Positions 1 to 9,731 of a DNA stretch of 64,000 nt are shown piece by piece (within the stretch, counting starts at the first letter, position 1; the number at the start of each line of letters is the position of its first letter). Location: assembly GCF_008831285.2 (NCBI RefSeq), contig NW_022204508.1, positions 930,001 to 994,000 on the forward strand, given 5' to 3'. Under the pieces are notes generated by a model. The model was given only the letters and a program-made list of their open reading frames with translations. It was not told where the DNA came from and did not search any database. The position numbers and the translations under genes were made by a program. This stretch comes from Nymphaea colorata (lineage: Eukaryota; Streptophyta; Magnoliopsida; Nymphaeales; Nymphaeaceae).

Positions 1-790
1 CCCCACGCACAGCGGGACCCTTCCAGCTTCGGCACACCCCTTGCTGCCGTGCTCCCTTCACGGCCAGGCGGGCCTCTTCCAGCAGTAGCTTGTGACTTGC
101 TGCTGTCCCTTGCTCACGGCCAGGAGGGCCGTATTCCAGCAACTCGTCGGCATCCCTAGCCAGCCATTTGAAGACTTCCGGTGTAGCGTCCACTTCATCG
201 CGAGATCCAGTTCGCTGCCGACCTCAACCGGAGTCCTCCTCGTTTGTTGCTGCATTGCCCGAGGTTGGGGATTCACCTCGTGGCCTTCTTGCTGAAACCA
301 AGATTAGCTTGGCCGGTAACGCCCTCTCACTCCCTTGTAGTTTCGCGGGTCGGGTGCATTTGCTTTCGTATTTGCTTGAGCCCGGCTTCGGCCATGGTTG
401 GTTCCAGCGGTACCTCGACGGCCCTTGGCCTAGACACGACCGCTAATCGACGAGCCTACCTAGGGTATTGGGTGTGGTTTGTTACGCGTAGTTATGGTTT
501 GTGTGGTTTGTATGGTTTGATCTTGAGTGAGTTGCAAGAGCATTTCTGTATCGCACACGGTTGTACGGCCTCACATCCCTAGTAGTTTTCTGTAGTAGGT
601 TTGACTTTAGATAGGTTTTTGGGATTACCCTTCCGTGTATTCACGTCCTATTGGGTTTGCGCCGGGGTCCTGTCCGGCCGGGTAGTTCCTTGTATTATTT
701 GTTTAGGTTTTTGGTCTAGATTCCTCGAGGCGATCTTGGCAGTAGGACCTCGGCTCCTTGGGTCGGCCCGTTGGGGTCGGGATCCTAACA
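1..790 (+). mobile_element. 3' part of a large LTR, cut by the window edge
   Basis: This is the downstream 790 bp of the LTR family that fills the first 30 kb. It ends GGATCCTAACA, the same end as the LTRs at 22,290 and (with one change) 29,888, and a primer-binding site follows at once. Its start lies outside the window. It includes two GGCC-N5-GGCC motifs (near 61-76 and 117-131) that recur in every copy. Short ORFs on both strands here are shadows in repeat sequence, with no protein family recognised. Confidence 0.85.
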
Positions 791-792
791 AT

Positions 793-803
793 TGGTATCA
801 GAG
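793..803 (+). other. Primer-binding site, truncated
   Basis: TGGTATCAGAG lies two bases (AT) after the LTR end, as in the intact element at 22,293. It is the start of the site complementary to the 3' end of plant initiator-Met tRNA, which would prime minus-strand DNA synthesis. The match stops after 11 nt because the sequence switches to a distant part of the internal domain, so this copy could not act as a normal template. Confidence 0.85.
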
Positions 804-1374
804 ACGTATGAAACTCCAACAATTCTGAACAGAATGATTCATAGGACCGTTAGGCTTGGGCGCATGGTCAACAAGATGAACGCGATGCTCGCCAGGATGG
901 ATCACAGAGAGGCGATCAGAAACAAGAAAATAGCCAGCGATAATAGACGGACTGAGCTTACTACAGAATCTGAAACTGAATCAGATTCGTCTAGTGAGGA
1001 TGAAAAGTCCTCCCCTTCTCCAAAGACGCCTAAGAAAATAGTGCCAAAAGAGTACGAATTAGAAAGCGAAGAAGAGACTTCGTCTGAAACGAAGATGATA
1101 GTAGCACGGATTCTTCAAGCGATGAAGAGATAGAAGTGCCAAGTCGGGAGTGTGCCAATATCGCGCCCTCAAGCCTTCAGAACGTGCAAGGACTGAAATT
1201 TCAGAAAAAGGGATACTTGGAGCCCCTCCTAGCGTTATCCCTAGTAGCAGCACGAGTATCACGTCAAAGGATACTAAAGGCATACTTGGCCCAGCCAAGA
1301 CAATCTGTGCTACACGGCCTTTGGAATGGGTTCAGCCTAGAACAACGAATGAGAACCAAAGGCCCAACCAGCAA
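804..1374 (+). pseudogene. Fragment of the FHA-like retrotransposon protein gene, rearranged and frameshifted
   Basis: Bases 804-822 match the later part of the internal ORF (compare 19,128-19,146). About 45 unplaced bases follow. From about 869 to 1,370 the sequence matches the middle of the ORF (compare about 23,628-24,130), covering the conserved basic segment and the acidic Ser-rich tract. Single-base losses near 1,089 and 1,163, judged against the other two copies, break the frame. The FHA-like N-terminus is absent. The right end joins LTR sequence at the shared string AGCAA (about 1,370-1,374). It is a dead, doubly rearranged remnant; the longest open stretch is about 113 codons. Confidence 0.8.
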
Positions 1375-3902
1375 CAACGGCCAAGCGTGAGCGAAATTGG
1401 ATTAAACCTCAAGGTGGCTTTGATGCGTTTTTAGGACTTTCCCGAACTTGAACGGTCTAACCTATAGTCGAGTCCTAATCCGAGTTCGCACGAGGTAGTC
1501 TAGGTCGAACCTCGGCAAAAGGGGGTTGAGCCGGTCCAAGCTCAACCATGCGCCCAAGCAAGTGGATCCAAATGATCCACGGACCATTTTATTTGGACGA
1601 ATAGCGTCCATTAGGATTGAGTTATTGGAGCTCGTTTTTGGATCCCATGGAGTTCCGTTTTTGGACCCCATGGAGTTCCGTTTTTTGACCCCATTGAGTT
1701 CCGTTTTTGGATCCCATGGAGCTCCGTTTTTGGATTTCATTTGAGTTCCGTTTTTGGATCCATTTGAGTCCGTTTTTGATTTGTTTCTTTAGTGAACCGG
1801 TTCAGAATGTGAACCGAGTTGCTTAGGCTATTATTTAAGTCATTGAATTCATGTAAATGTTATGCTTTTGAATAATGAAAATGAATTGAGGAATTGTGTT
1901 GGGCGGAATGCCCTTTCTCTCTCTCGTACTCCCCTTGGCTCACCCCTCTCCCGCGGTGGTCTCCCTTCTCTCCTTGGCGTCCCTCCTCATCCATGGCGCA
2001 GCCTCTTCTCCTCCACTCGTCCTCAAGGTATCTCCCTAGCCTAACGTCAACTCTCTTGGCGTCATCTACCTTTCGAATCCCAAGGTGAAGATCTGCATCG
2101 TCTTCAGCCCTCTTGTCAACCGAAGGTCTCCCTCTTCCACTCGTCCTTGTTTTCTGGTTTCTTCCTCTTCCCCTCGACCTAAGGATCACGGCCAAAGGAA
2201 AGCAGCAAGCTCCGGCGCGCGGCGTCTCCAACGGACCACGAAGAATACCCCACGAGCATTTTCTTAAAGCACGGTGCCTTCCTTCTCAAGCACAAAGAAG
2301 GTTGTGAGGCTGTCTTCATCCCGGGAAGGCTGCAGCAACTTGGGCGACCTGGTAGCAGCAGCAAAAGACATCAAAAGTAGCGCAAGAGATTAAGGTTAGT
2401 ACGTAGAGAAAACAAGAAGAGTTGGTGAGCAACACGTTGCTCGGATTTGTTATTGTGTTCGGCTAGAAGGAGGACTTCACTCCCTCGGTGTACACCCGAG
2501 AGTTTGAGCTCTCATCCCACGGCTGAAAACAGCACCAAATTCTTGCTTACGCGTCTCAAGAACTCCTTGGCTTTCTTGAGTTCTTTCCCTCATGCTACGC
2601 GCGAAGGCTCCCCACGAGCGTCCTCAAAAAAGGGCCTCTTTGGTTGCCTCCGTTTTTGAGCAAAACGGATGCACAAATCCAGCAAGCAAAAAGGGCTTGC
2701 AAGGTGCATCAAACGGCGTCAAAATAAAGAAAAGAATACAAAGAAGAAGACGCCCCATCAAGAGGAATCAAATAGTGAAAAATGAGCTTCATCCGGTTGA
2801 TTAATCGCGTATTCTAGCCTCGGCCTGAATTCAGCAAATCCGGTGAACTTTCTGTTGATTCCGGCCAGCTTTTGGCTAATTCCGGTGTGGACTAATCTGC
2901 CCCTGATCGTGGAAAAGCTTAGTTACAAATCAAGGGTATTCTGGTCCTTGTTTGGAGGAGCGCACTAGGGCGTTCAACCCTAGCCGCCGGTGCTAGCTCG
3001 CACCTCCCTTGGCCGCCGGTCTTCATTTGGTAAGTCCCCTCTCCTTCCTTGTTTTGTTTAATCCCAGCCGTTGCCTTAGCCACGTGTCAGCCATCCCATG
3101 ACCTCCCAGATTAGCCCAGCCACCTGTCCTCCTTGATTGATCTCGTCCCATTCGCATATCCCCTTAGCCCTCATCGCATCCCACCGATTTAGGAAATCCA
3201 TCCTTAGCGCCACCCCCAATTCCGTTTTTGTTGCCTTGTCTTTAGTCAACCGAAATCTCCCTTGTATCCTAACCCTTGGTGTCGCCACGTGTCATCATCC
3301 TAGCCTACTCCACCTGCCACCTCACCAGCTAGTCCCTCCCTCGTCGAGCAGCCTGGCCCCACACGCTTTCTCCTTGCTCCATCACCTAAGTCCTCTACCG
3401 CTTTCTTAGAAACCACACGCAAATTTCCTTTTGTGTTGGAATCTTGAGGTAGCGCCACCTCCTACTTACCAAAACCCATTCCCAACTTCGTCTCCTCCAT
3501 TTTTGGTATCTTACCCAAGCCCCTTTCCACCTCGTGCTCCCTCATCATGACCCCACCTAAACCGAGCCAGCTCCTTCCTTCCACCTCGTCAACCAATTCT
3601 TTGTAGGCCCCACATATTCCACTTGTCATCCTTAGAACCCACCCTCGTCTTGCTTCTCCCTCTCGTTCCCCTTGCCCCAATCTTGCCCTTGGCCCACACG
3701 AGGTCTCCCTTCCCTCGTCAAGCCTTACCGCATCCCTTAGCATCCTCACGCGGTTTCCCAACTTGGAAGGGAAGTCACACGAGAGTGCCACCTCCTCCTT
3801 GCCCCAGCTCGTCTCCTCCCTTTTTGGTATCATACCTTAGCTCCTTGCCACCTCGTGCTTACCCCTCTTGACCCCACCTGAACCGAGCCAGCTTCTTCCT
3901 TA
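1375..3902 (+). mobile_element. Large LTR fragment, truncated at both ends
   Basis: This collinear stretch of the LTR starts about 162 bp inside the complete LTR (matches 25,651 onward). It stops where the antisense LTR copy has position about 15,211, so roughly the last 1.9 kb are missing. It holds the 25-bp tandem repeats (1,633-1,780), the palindrome GAACCGGTTC near 1,796, a possible TATA-like TATTTAAG near 1,833, and a strongly pyrimidine-rich second half with recurring GCCACCTCCTCC modules. Small ORFs here have no recognisable product. Confidence 0.85.
1633..1780 (+). repeat. Tandem repeat of about 25 bp inside the LTR
   Basis: Units of the form CCGTTTTTGGATCCCATGGAGTT recur about six times with small changes. 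The equivalent stretches at about 19,530-19,650, 25,910-26,035 and, in reverse, 9,110-9,225 and 17,185-17,300 carry about five, so copy number differs between LTRs by slippage or unequal exchange. The array lies just upstream of the possible promoter region and could hold repeated regulatory sites; this is inference only. Confidence 0.85.
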
Positions 3903-3932
3903 ATTAGGACTTACCTAAATTAGGACAAGGAC
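3903..3932 (-). mobile_element. Short antisense scrap of LTR at the foldback border
   Basis: About 25 bp (3,908-3,932) are the reverse complement of LTR sequence near 12,066-12,092. The sense LTR fragment to the left therefore stops at about 3,902 and the foldback element is flanked by inverted LTR sequence. This marks a rearrangement at the left border. Confidence 0.5.
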
Positions 3933-5328
3933 AAAATACACCCTATATATCATCCCCCCCTGTACCCGGATTTTTCAGAAATTGAAAATACTAGGTTATA
4001 AACATTTCTTGCATGAGAGTTGGAGCTGAGCAAATCCGCCATAAATTGCAATTTGTACTACCTATGCAACCATTTTAACACTCCTTCTAAAAGACAAATA
4101 CCAGGTTATAAACATTTAATGCATGAGGGTTTATCCTAACTCTCCATGTACATAATCCAGGTTATAAACAATTAATGCAGGAGGGTTGAGGGGTGCGAAA
4201 CACTTATTTCAATAATCATAACTCGAATGTGAATGAGAGTTAACTAATCCTAACTCTCTGTACAAGTGGGTGGTGTGGCAGGTAGACCCCACCCACTTGT
4301 AGGGCATACAGCCCAAAATGTGGGCGGCGTGGTAGGTAGACCCCGCCCACTTGTGGGACTGTATGTCCGTCAGAGATAGTTATCCATAATTTGATGGATA
4401 GTTAGTAATTACCATAATCCTAATTCTCAGCATCTATAATCTATCAACTCTCTAAACTACCATCCCTCTAATTATTACTACAGCATCTAGAATCTATCAA
4501 CTCTCTAAACTACCATCCCTCTAATTATTACTACAGAATCTAGAATCTATCAACTCTCTAAACTACAATCTCTCTAATAATAATGTCCAAGTTATAAATA
4601 ATTTTCCATAATCCTAACTCTCTGTACAAGTGGGGGTCGTCCACTACTACGACCCCACTTGTGGGGCGTCCACTACTACGCCCCAAAGAGAGTTAGGATT
4701 ATGGAAAATTATTTATAACTTGGACATTATTATTAGAGAGATTGTAGTTTAGAGAGTTGATAGATTATAGATTCTGTAGTAATAATTAGAGGGATGGTAG
4801 TTTAGAGAGTTGATAGATTCTAGATGCTGTAGTAATAATTAGAGGGATGGTAGTTTAGAGAGTTGATAGATTATAGATGCTGAGAATTAGGATTATGGTA
4901 ATTACTAACTATCCATCAAATTATGAATGAGAGTTAACTAATCCTAACTCTCTGACGGACATACAGTCCCACAAGTGGGCGGGCCACGCCACCCACTTGT
5001 ACAGAGAGTTAGGATTAGTCAACTCTCATTCATATTCGAGTTATGATTATTGAAATAAGTGTTTCACACCCCTCAACCCTCCTGCATTAATTGTTTATAA
5101 CCTGGATTATGTACATGGAGAGTTAGGATAACCCCTCATGCATTAAATGTTTATAACCTGGTATTTGTCTTTTAGAAGGAGTGTTAAAATGGTTGCATAG
5201 GTAGTACAAATTGCAATTTATGGCCGATTTGCTCAGCTCCAACTCTCATGCAAGAAATGTTTATAACCTAGTATTTTCAATTTCTGAAAAATCCGGGTAC
5301 AGGGGGGATGATATATAGGGTGTATTTT
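3933..5328. mobile_element. Foldback (long inverted-repeat) element, 1.4 kb
   Basis: The sequence folds on itself. The left arm (3,933-4,623) and right arm (4,687-5,328) are imperfect reverse complements down to a 63-base centre. The outer ends are AAAATACACCCTATATATC and its complement. Internal markers appear in both arms: the GTTATAAAC boxes, the run near 4,080-4,110 against 5,165-5,190, and a triplicated block (TCTATCAACTCTCTAAACTAC) near 4,440-4,555 with counterparts at 4,740-4,870. The right arm lacks about 50-60 bp of the ACCCACTTGT-rich part. There is no ORF, so it is a non-autonomous transposon of the foldback or snap-back MITE type. No convincing target-site duplication is visible and the superfamily is undetermined. 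Confidence 0.85.
4633..4684. repeat. Twin mini-hairpins at the foldback centre
   Basis: Two small perfect hairpins lie side by side at the symmetry centre. The first is GGGGTCGT, loop CCACTACT, ACGACCCC (4,633-4,656). The second is GGGGCGT, the same loop, ACGCCCC (4,663-4,684). The identical loop with differing stems shows a duplicated hairpin whose stems either changed in a compensatory way or arose by snap-back copying. Confidence 0.85.
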
Positions 5329-5344
5329 TCCAGATGGAAACCTC

Positions 5345-5362
5345 AACCTGGCTCTGATACCA
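5345..5362 (-). other. Primer-binding site of the minus-strand element
   Basis: On the minus strand this reads TGGTATCAGAGCCAGGTT, an 18-nt match to the 3' end of plant initiator-Met tRNA, two bases from the LTR end at 5,365. Only about 16 further bases separate it from the foldback element, so the rest of this internal domain has been lost or replaced. Confidence 0.9.
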
Positions 5363-5364
5363 AT

Positions 5365-8300
5365 TGTTAGCATCCCGACCCCAACGGTCCGACCCAAGGA
5401 GTCGAGGTCCTACTGCCAAGATCGCCTCGAGGGATCTAGACCAAAAACCTAAACAAATAATACAAGGAACTACCCGGCCGGACAGGACCCCGGCGCAAAC
5501 CCAATAGGACGTGAATACACGGAAGGGGTAATCCCAAAAAACCTAACTAAGTCAAAACCTACTACAGAAAACTACGAGGGATGTGAGGCCGTACAAGCGT
5601 GCGCGATACAATAGTACTCTCGCAACTCACTCAATTCAAACCATCAAACCACACAAACCACAACTACTCGTAACAAACCACACCCAATACCCTAGGTAGG
5701 CTCGTTGATTAGCGATCATGTCTAGGCCAAGGGCCGTCGAGGTACCGCTGGAATCAACCAAGGCCGAAGCCGGGCTCAAGCAAATACGAAAGCAAGTGCA
5801 CCCGACCCGCGAAACTACAAGGGAGTGAGAGGGCGTTACCGGCCAAGCTAGTCTTGGCTGTCAGCAAGGTGGCCACGAGGTGAATCCCTGACCTCGGGCA
5901 ATGCAGCAACAAATGAGGAGGATTCCGGATGAGGAAGGTAGCGGACTGGATCCCGCGACGAGGTGGAAGTTACACCGGAAGTCTTCAAATGGCCGGCTAA
6001 GGACGCCGGGCGTGTTGCTGGACTACGGCCCTCCTGGCCGTGAGCAAGAGGCAGCCGCGAGTCACGAGCTACTGCTGGAAGAGGCCCGCCTAGCCGTGAA
6101 GGAAGCGCGGCAGCAAGCGAAAAGCCGAAGCTGGAAGGGTCCCGCTGTGCGTGGGGATGACCTTCGGAAGGGCTGGGTTCGGTATAGAACCCGGGAGAAT
6201 CTAGCTACGGAAAGGAGAAGAGCTCGGTCTAGAGCTCGGGTAGACCTAGCTACGAGGGAGGTCCGACTATGGATGCCTGGCTAGGTCGTGGCTTAGGTGA
6301 GCTAAGTCAAGGCTGAAGGTTAGCAGGGACAAGGTGGACTAAGGACTGGCTTAGGTTTAGATGCGGCTGGGTTGACTTGAATCAAGTCAAGACGCTAAGG
6401 AATGAGGAAGGTGCGGAAGGGAGGTGGCGGCTTGGGTCTAGCCGTGCAAGAGGTGGGTCCAAATCACTTAGGCAGCGTTGACATTGGCTGCCTTAGGACC
6501 TAGGCTACTTTCCCAAATAAGAGGAAAGGAGGCTCAAGGGGATTAGGTTGCCCAAGTAGGTGAGGTCGACCTAGAGAGGTTAACTAGGGAGTGATGCGTC
6601 AAGGCTTGACTAGAGGAGAGCAAGGGAGGATACGGTGCTGGCTTACCTAACTAGTGAAGATTGACACGAGTGGTGGGCTCCTAAGGGGTGTTGTGAGGCC
6701 AGGTGGCGACTTCCTAACTAAGAAAGAGGGAGATGTGAGGACGCCACTTACCAAGAGGCAAGGGTGGCGTGGAGATTTCCTTCCTTCGGTGGAGGAGGAA
6801 AAGGGCGTCTAATTCCAAAATGGAAATTAGAGCTAAGAGGATCGCTAGAGAGAGACTAGCGAATAAGGAAGGGATTCCAATTCTTTCCTAAGGTATAAGG
6901 ATTGAATTGGCGTTAAGTTCCTTTCCTAGCTCGTAGGAAAGGGGAGGGCACGTGGCTAATGCCAAAAAGGTAAGACTTCAACGTTAGGCGCGTGGGGACT
7001 CCTTCTTCTCCTTTGCAACGGACACAAGGGGTGAACTAGGTAAGGGATGGAAAAGGCAAGGGCTAAAGAGTAAGGCTGGTTATTACTAAAGGAAGAAGCA
7101 CGAGGTGGCGAGAGGGGAAGTCTCCATGTGAGAGGGGCTAGAGACGGTGGGGTAAAGGGAAAGGGAAAGTACGAAGCTTGGTGGTTTCCAAAACGTGACA
7201 AGTGGCAACGTGTGGGTCCTACCAAGAGGAAGGGCTTGCGAGAAGGAGGAAGCTGGCTCGGTTCAGGTGGGTAATGATTAGGGAAGGTGAGGTGGAGAGG
7301 AGCTAAGGTGAAGACGAGAGGGCTGACTTGCGTAGAGAGAGGAGAGGGATTTGGGCAAGTAGGAGGTGGCACTCTCGTGTGACTTCCCTTCCAAGTTGGG
7401 AAACCGCGTGAGGATGCTAAGGGATTCGGTAAGGCTAGACGAGGGAAAGGGGATCTCGTGTGGGGCCAAGGCAAGGGCTGGATGTGGAGGTGGCAGATGG
7501 AGATGGAACTGGTCTGGCGTAATGGTAGGGACCTGCTTTGGGGAAGGAGGAGGTGGCACACTCTCACGGTTTCACCAAAAGGGGAAGATGCGAGAAAGTC
7601 AACAAAAACGGTAGAGGTATTAGACGATGGGGGAAAGGCAAACCGTGTGGGCCAGGCTGACTCGAGGGAGGAGGGACCAGCTGGTGAGGTGGCAGGGGAG
7701 GTAAGCTAGGATTAGGACACGTGGCGACACCAATGGTTAAGATTAAAGACGACCAAGGATTGACTAGAAGAGGGGAGTTAAAAACGGAATAGATTGACGA
7801 GGATGGGAGATCTCGCTAGATTAATGGAATTCGGTGGGCTATGGATTGATTCTCGGCTGGGACGAAATCAGCCAAGTGGGACAGGTGGCTAGGTAAATCT
7901 GGGAGGCTAAGGGGATGGCTGACACGTGGCTCACTCAAGGGCTAGGATTAAACAAAAGAGAGAAAGAATAGGACTTACCAAATGAAGACCGGCGGCCAAG
8001 GAAGGTGCGAGCTAGCACCGACGGCTAGGGTTGAACGCCCTAGTGCGCTCCTCCAAAGAATGGACCAGAATACCCTCAAACTGAAGCTGACTCCTTCCAC
8101 GATCAGGGGTAATATGGACCACGCCGGAATTGGCCAAAATCTGGCCGGAATCACCTAGATGTTCACCGGAGTTGCAAAATTCAGGACCAGCCAGCAGTGG
8201 CCTTTTGCTTGCTGGATTTGTGCATCCGTTTTGCTCAAAAACAGAGGCAACCAAAGCGCTCTTGTGAGGACGCTCTTTGGAGACCTTCGTGCGTAGCGTG

Positions 8301-9650
8301 AGGGGAAAACTTCAAGAATGCCAAGGAGTTCTTGAGACGCGTAAGCAAGAATTTGGTGCTGTTTTCAGCCGTGGGATGAGAGCTCAAACTCTCGGGTGTA
8401 TACCGAGGGAGTGAAATCCTCCTTCTATCCGAACACAATAACAAATCCGAGCAACGTGTTGCTCACCAACTCTTCTTGTTTTCTCTACGTACTAACCTTA
8501 ATCTCTTGCGCTACTTTTGATGTCTTTTGCTGCTGCTACCAGGTCGCCCAAGTTGCTGCAGCCTTCCCGGGATGAAGACAGCCTCACAACCTTCTTTGTG
8601 TTTGAGAAGAAAGGCACCGTGCTTCAAGAAAATGCTCGTGGGGTATTCTTCGTGGTCTGTTGGAGACGCCGCGCGCCGGAGCTTGCTGCTTTCCTTTGGC
8701 CGTGATCCTTAGGTCGAGGGGAAGAGGAAGAAAACATAAATTAAGGTAGGTGAGACGAGACCTTCGGCTGGATAGAGGGTAAAGGGATGCCGTCCTTCAC
8801 CTAAGGGGCTGGAATGAAGAGGACGCCATGGAGGATGACGCTAGGGCTTGGAGAATCCTTGAGGACGAGTGGGAGAGAAGAGGCTGCGCCATGGGTGAGG
8901 AGGGACGCCAAGGAAAGAAGGGAGACCACCGCGGGAGAGGGGTGAGCCAAGGGGAGTACGAGAGAGAGAAAGGGCATTCCGCCCAACAATTCCTTCAATT
9001 CATTTTCATTATTCAAAAGCATAACATTTACATGAATTCAATGACTTAAATAATAGCCTAAGCAACTCGGTTCACATTCGAACCGGTTCACTAAAGAAAC
9101 AAATCAAAAACGGACTCAAATGGATCCAAAAACGGAACTCAAATGAAATCCAAAAACGGAGCTCCATGGGATCCAAAAACGGAACTCAATGGGGTCCAAA
9201 AACGGAACTCCATGGGATCCAAAAACGAGCTCCAATAACTCAATCCTAATGGAGGCTTCGTCCAAATAAAATGGTCCGTGGATCATTTGGATCCACTTGC
9301 TTGGGCGCATGGTTGAGCTAGGACCGGCTCAACCCCCTTTTGCCTAGGTTCGACCTAGACTACCTCGTGCGAACTCGGATTAGGACTCGACTATAGGTTA
9401 GACCGTTCAAGTTCGGGAAAGTCCTAAAAACGGATCAAAGCCACCTTCAGGTTTAATCCAATTTCGCTCACGCTTGGCCGTTGTTGCTCCGCCTGCTCCG
9501 CCCACTGCAAGAACTCCAAGCTGTAAGTATTCCTCTGAAGCTGGCCTAGATACCTTGCTGGACTCACGTCCAGCCCTTACGAGCCTAGTTGGACCCAGCT
9601 TGGTCCTTGGTTCAGCCCTTACAAGATGGCTGGATTTTTGGCTCGTAACA
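5365..9650 (-). mobile_element. Complete large LTR, minus orientation (4.29 kb)
   Basis: On the minus strand it starts TGTTACGAGCC (ending at 9,650) and finishes GATGCTAACA (at 5,365). A primer-binding site lies beyond its 3' end and a polypurine tract just before its 5' start, so internal sequence once lay on both sides and two tandem elements shared this LTR. It contains the tandem 25-bp repeats, the GAACCGGTTC palindrome and the pyrimidine-rich half. A 127-codon antisense ORF (5,901-6,284 on the plus strand) recurs in other LTR copies but matches no family I recognise. Confidence 0.88.
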
Positions 9651-9731
9651 GATCCACCCTCCTTAAAATGAGCTTGTCCCCAAGCTCTTGCTTTACCTTT
9701 TTCCGGATGGGTCTGAGTTCCACGTGCTACC
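9651..9731 (-). mobile_element. 3' end of an internal domain with polypurine tract, minus orientation
   Basis: This is the reverse complement of 25,413-25,488 of the intact element. The purine tract (AAGGAGGGTGGA on the minus strand, 9,653-9,664) abuts the LTR start through TC. The match ends abruptly near 9,731, at the shared string TACC/ATC, where a plus-strand LTR fragment begins. Confidence 0.85.

Noticed and set aside
3921-5340. Target-site duplication around the foldback element
   Set aside because: Left flank TAGGACAAGGAC and right flank TCCAGATGG share no direct repeat; the borders are probably rearranged.
6956-7567. 203-codon minus-strand ORF in the LTR, rich in Pro, Ser and Leu
   Set aside because: Composition follows the pyrimidine bias of the LTR, the frame is not kept in the other LTR copies, and no domain is seen.
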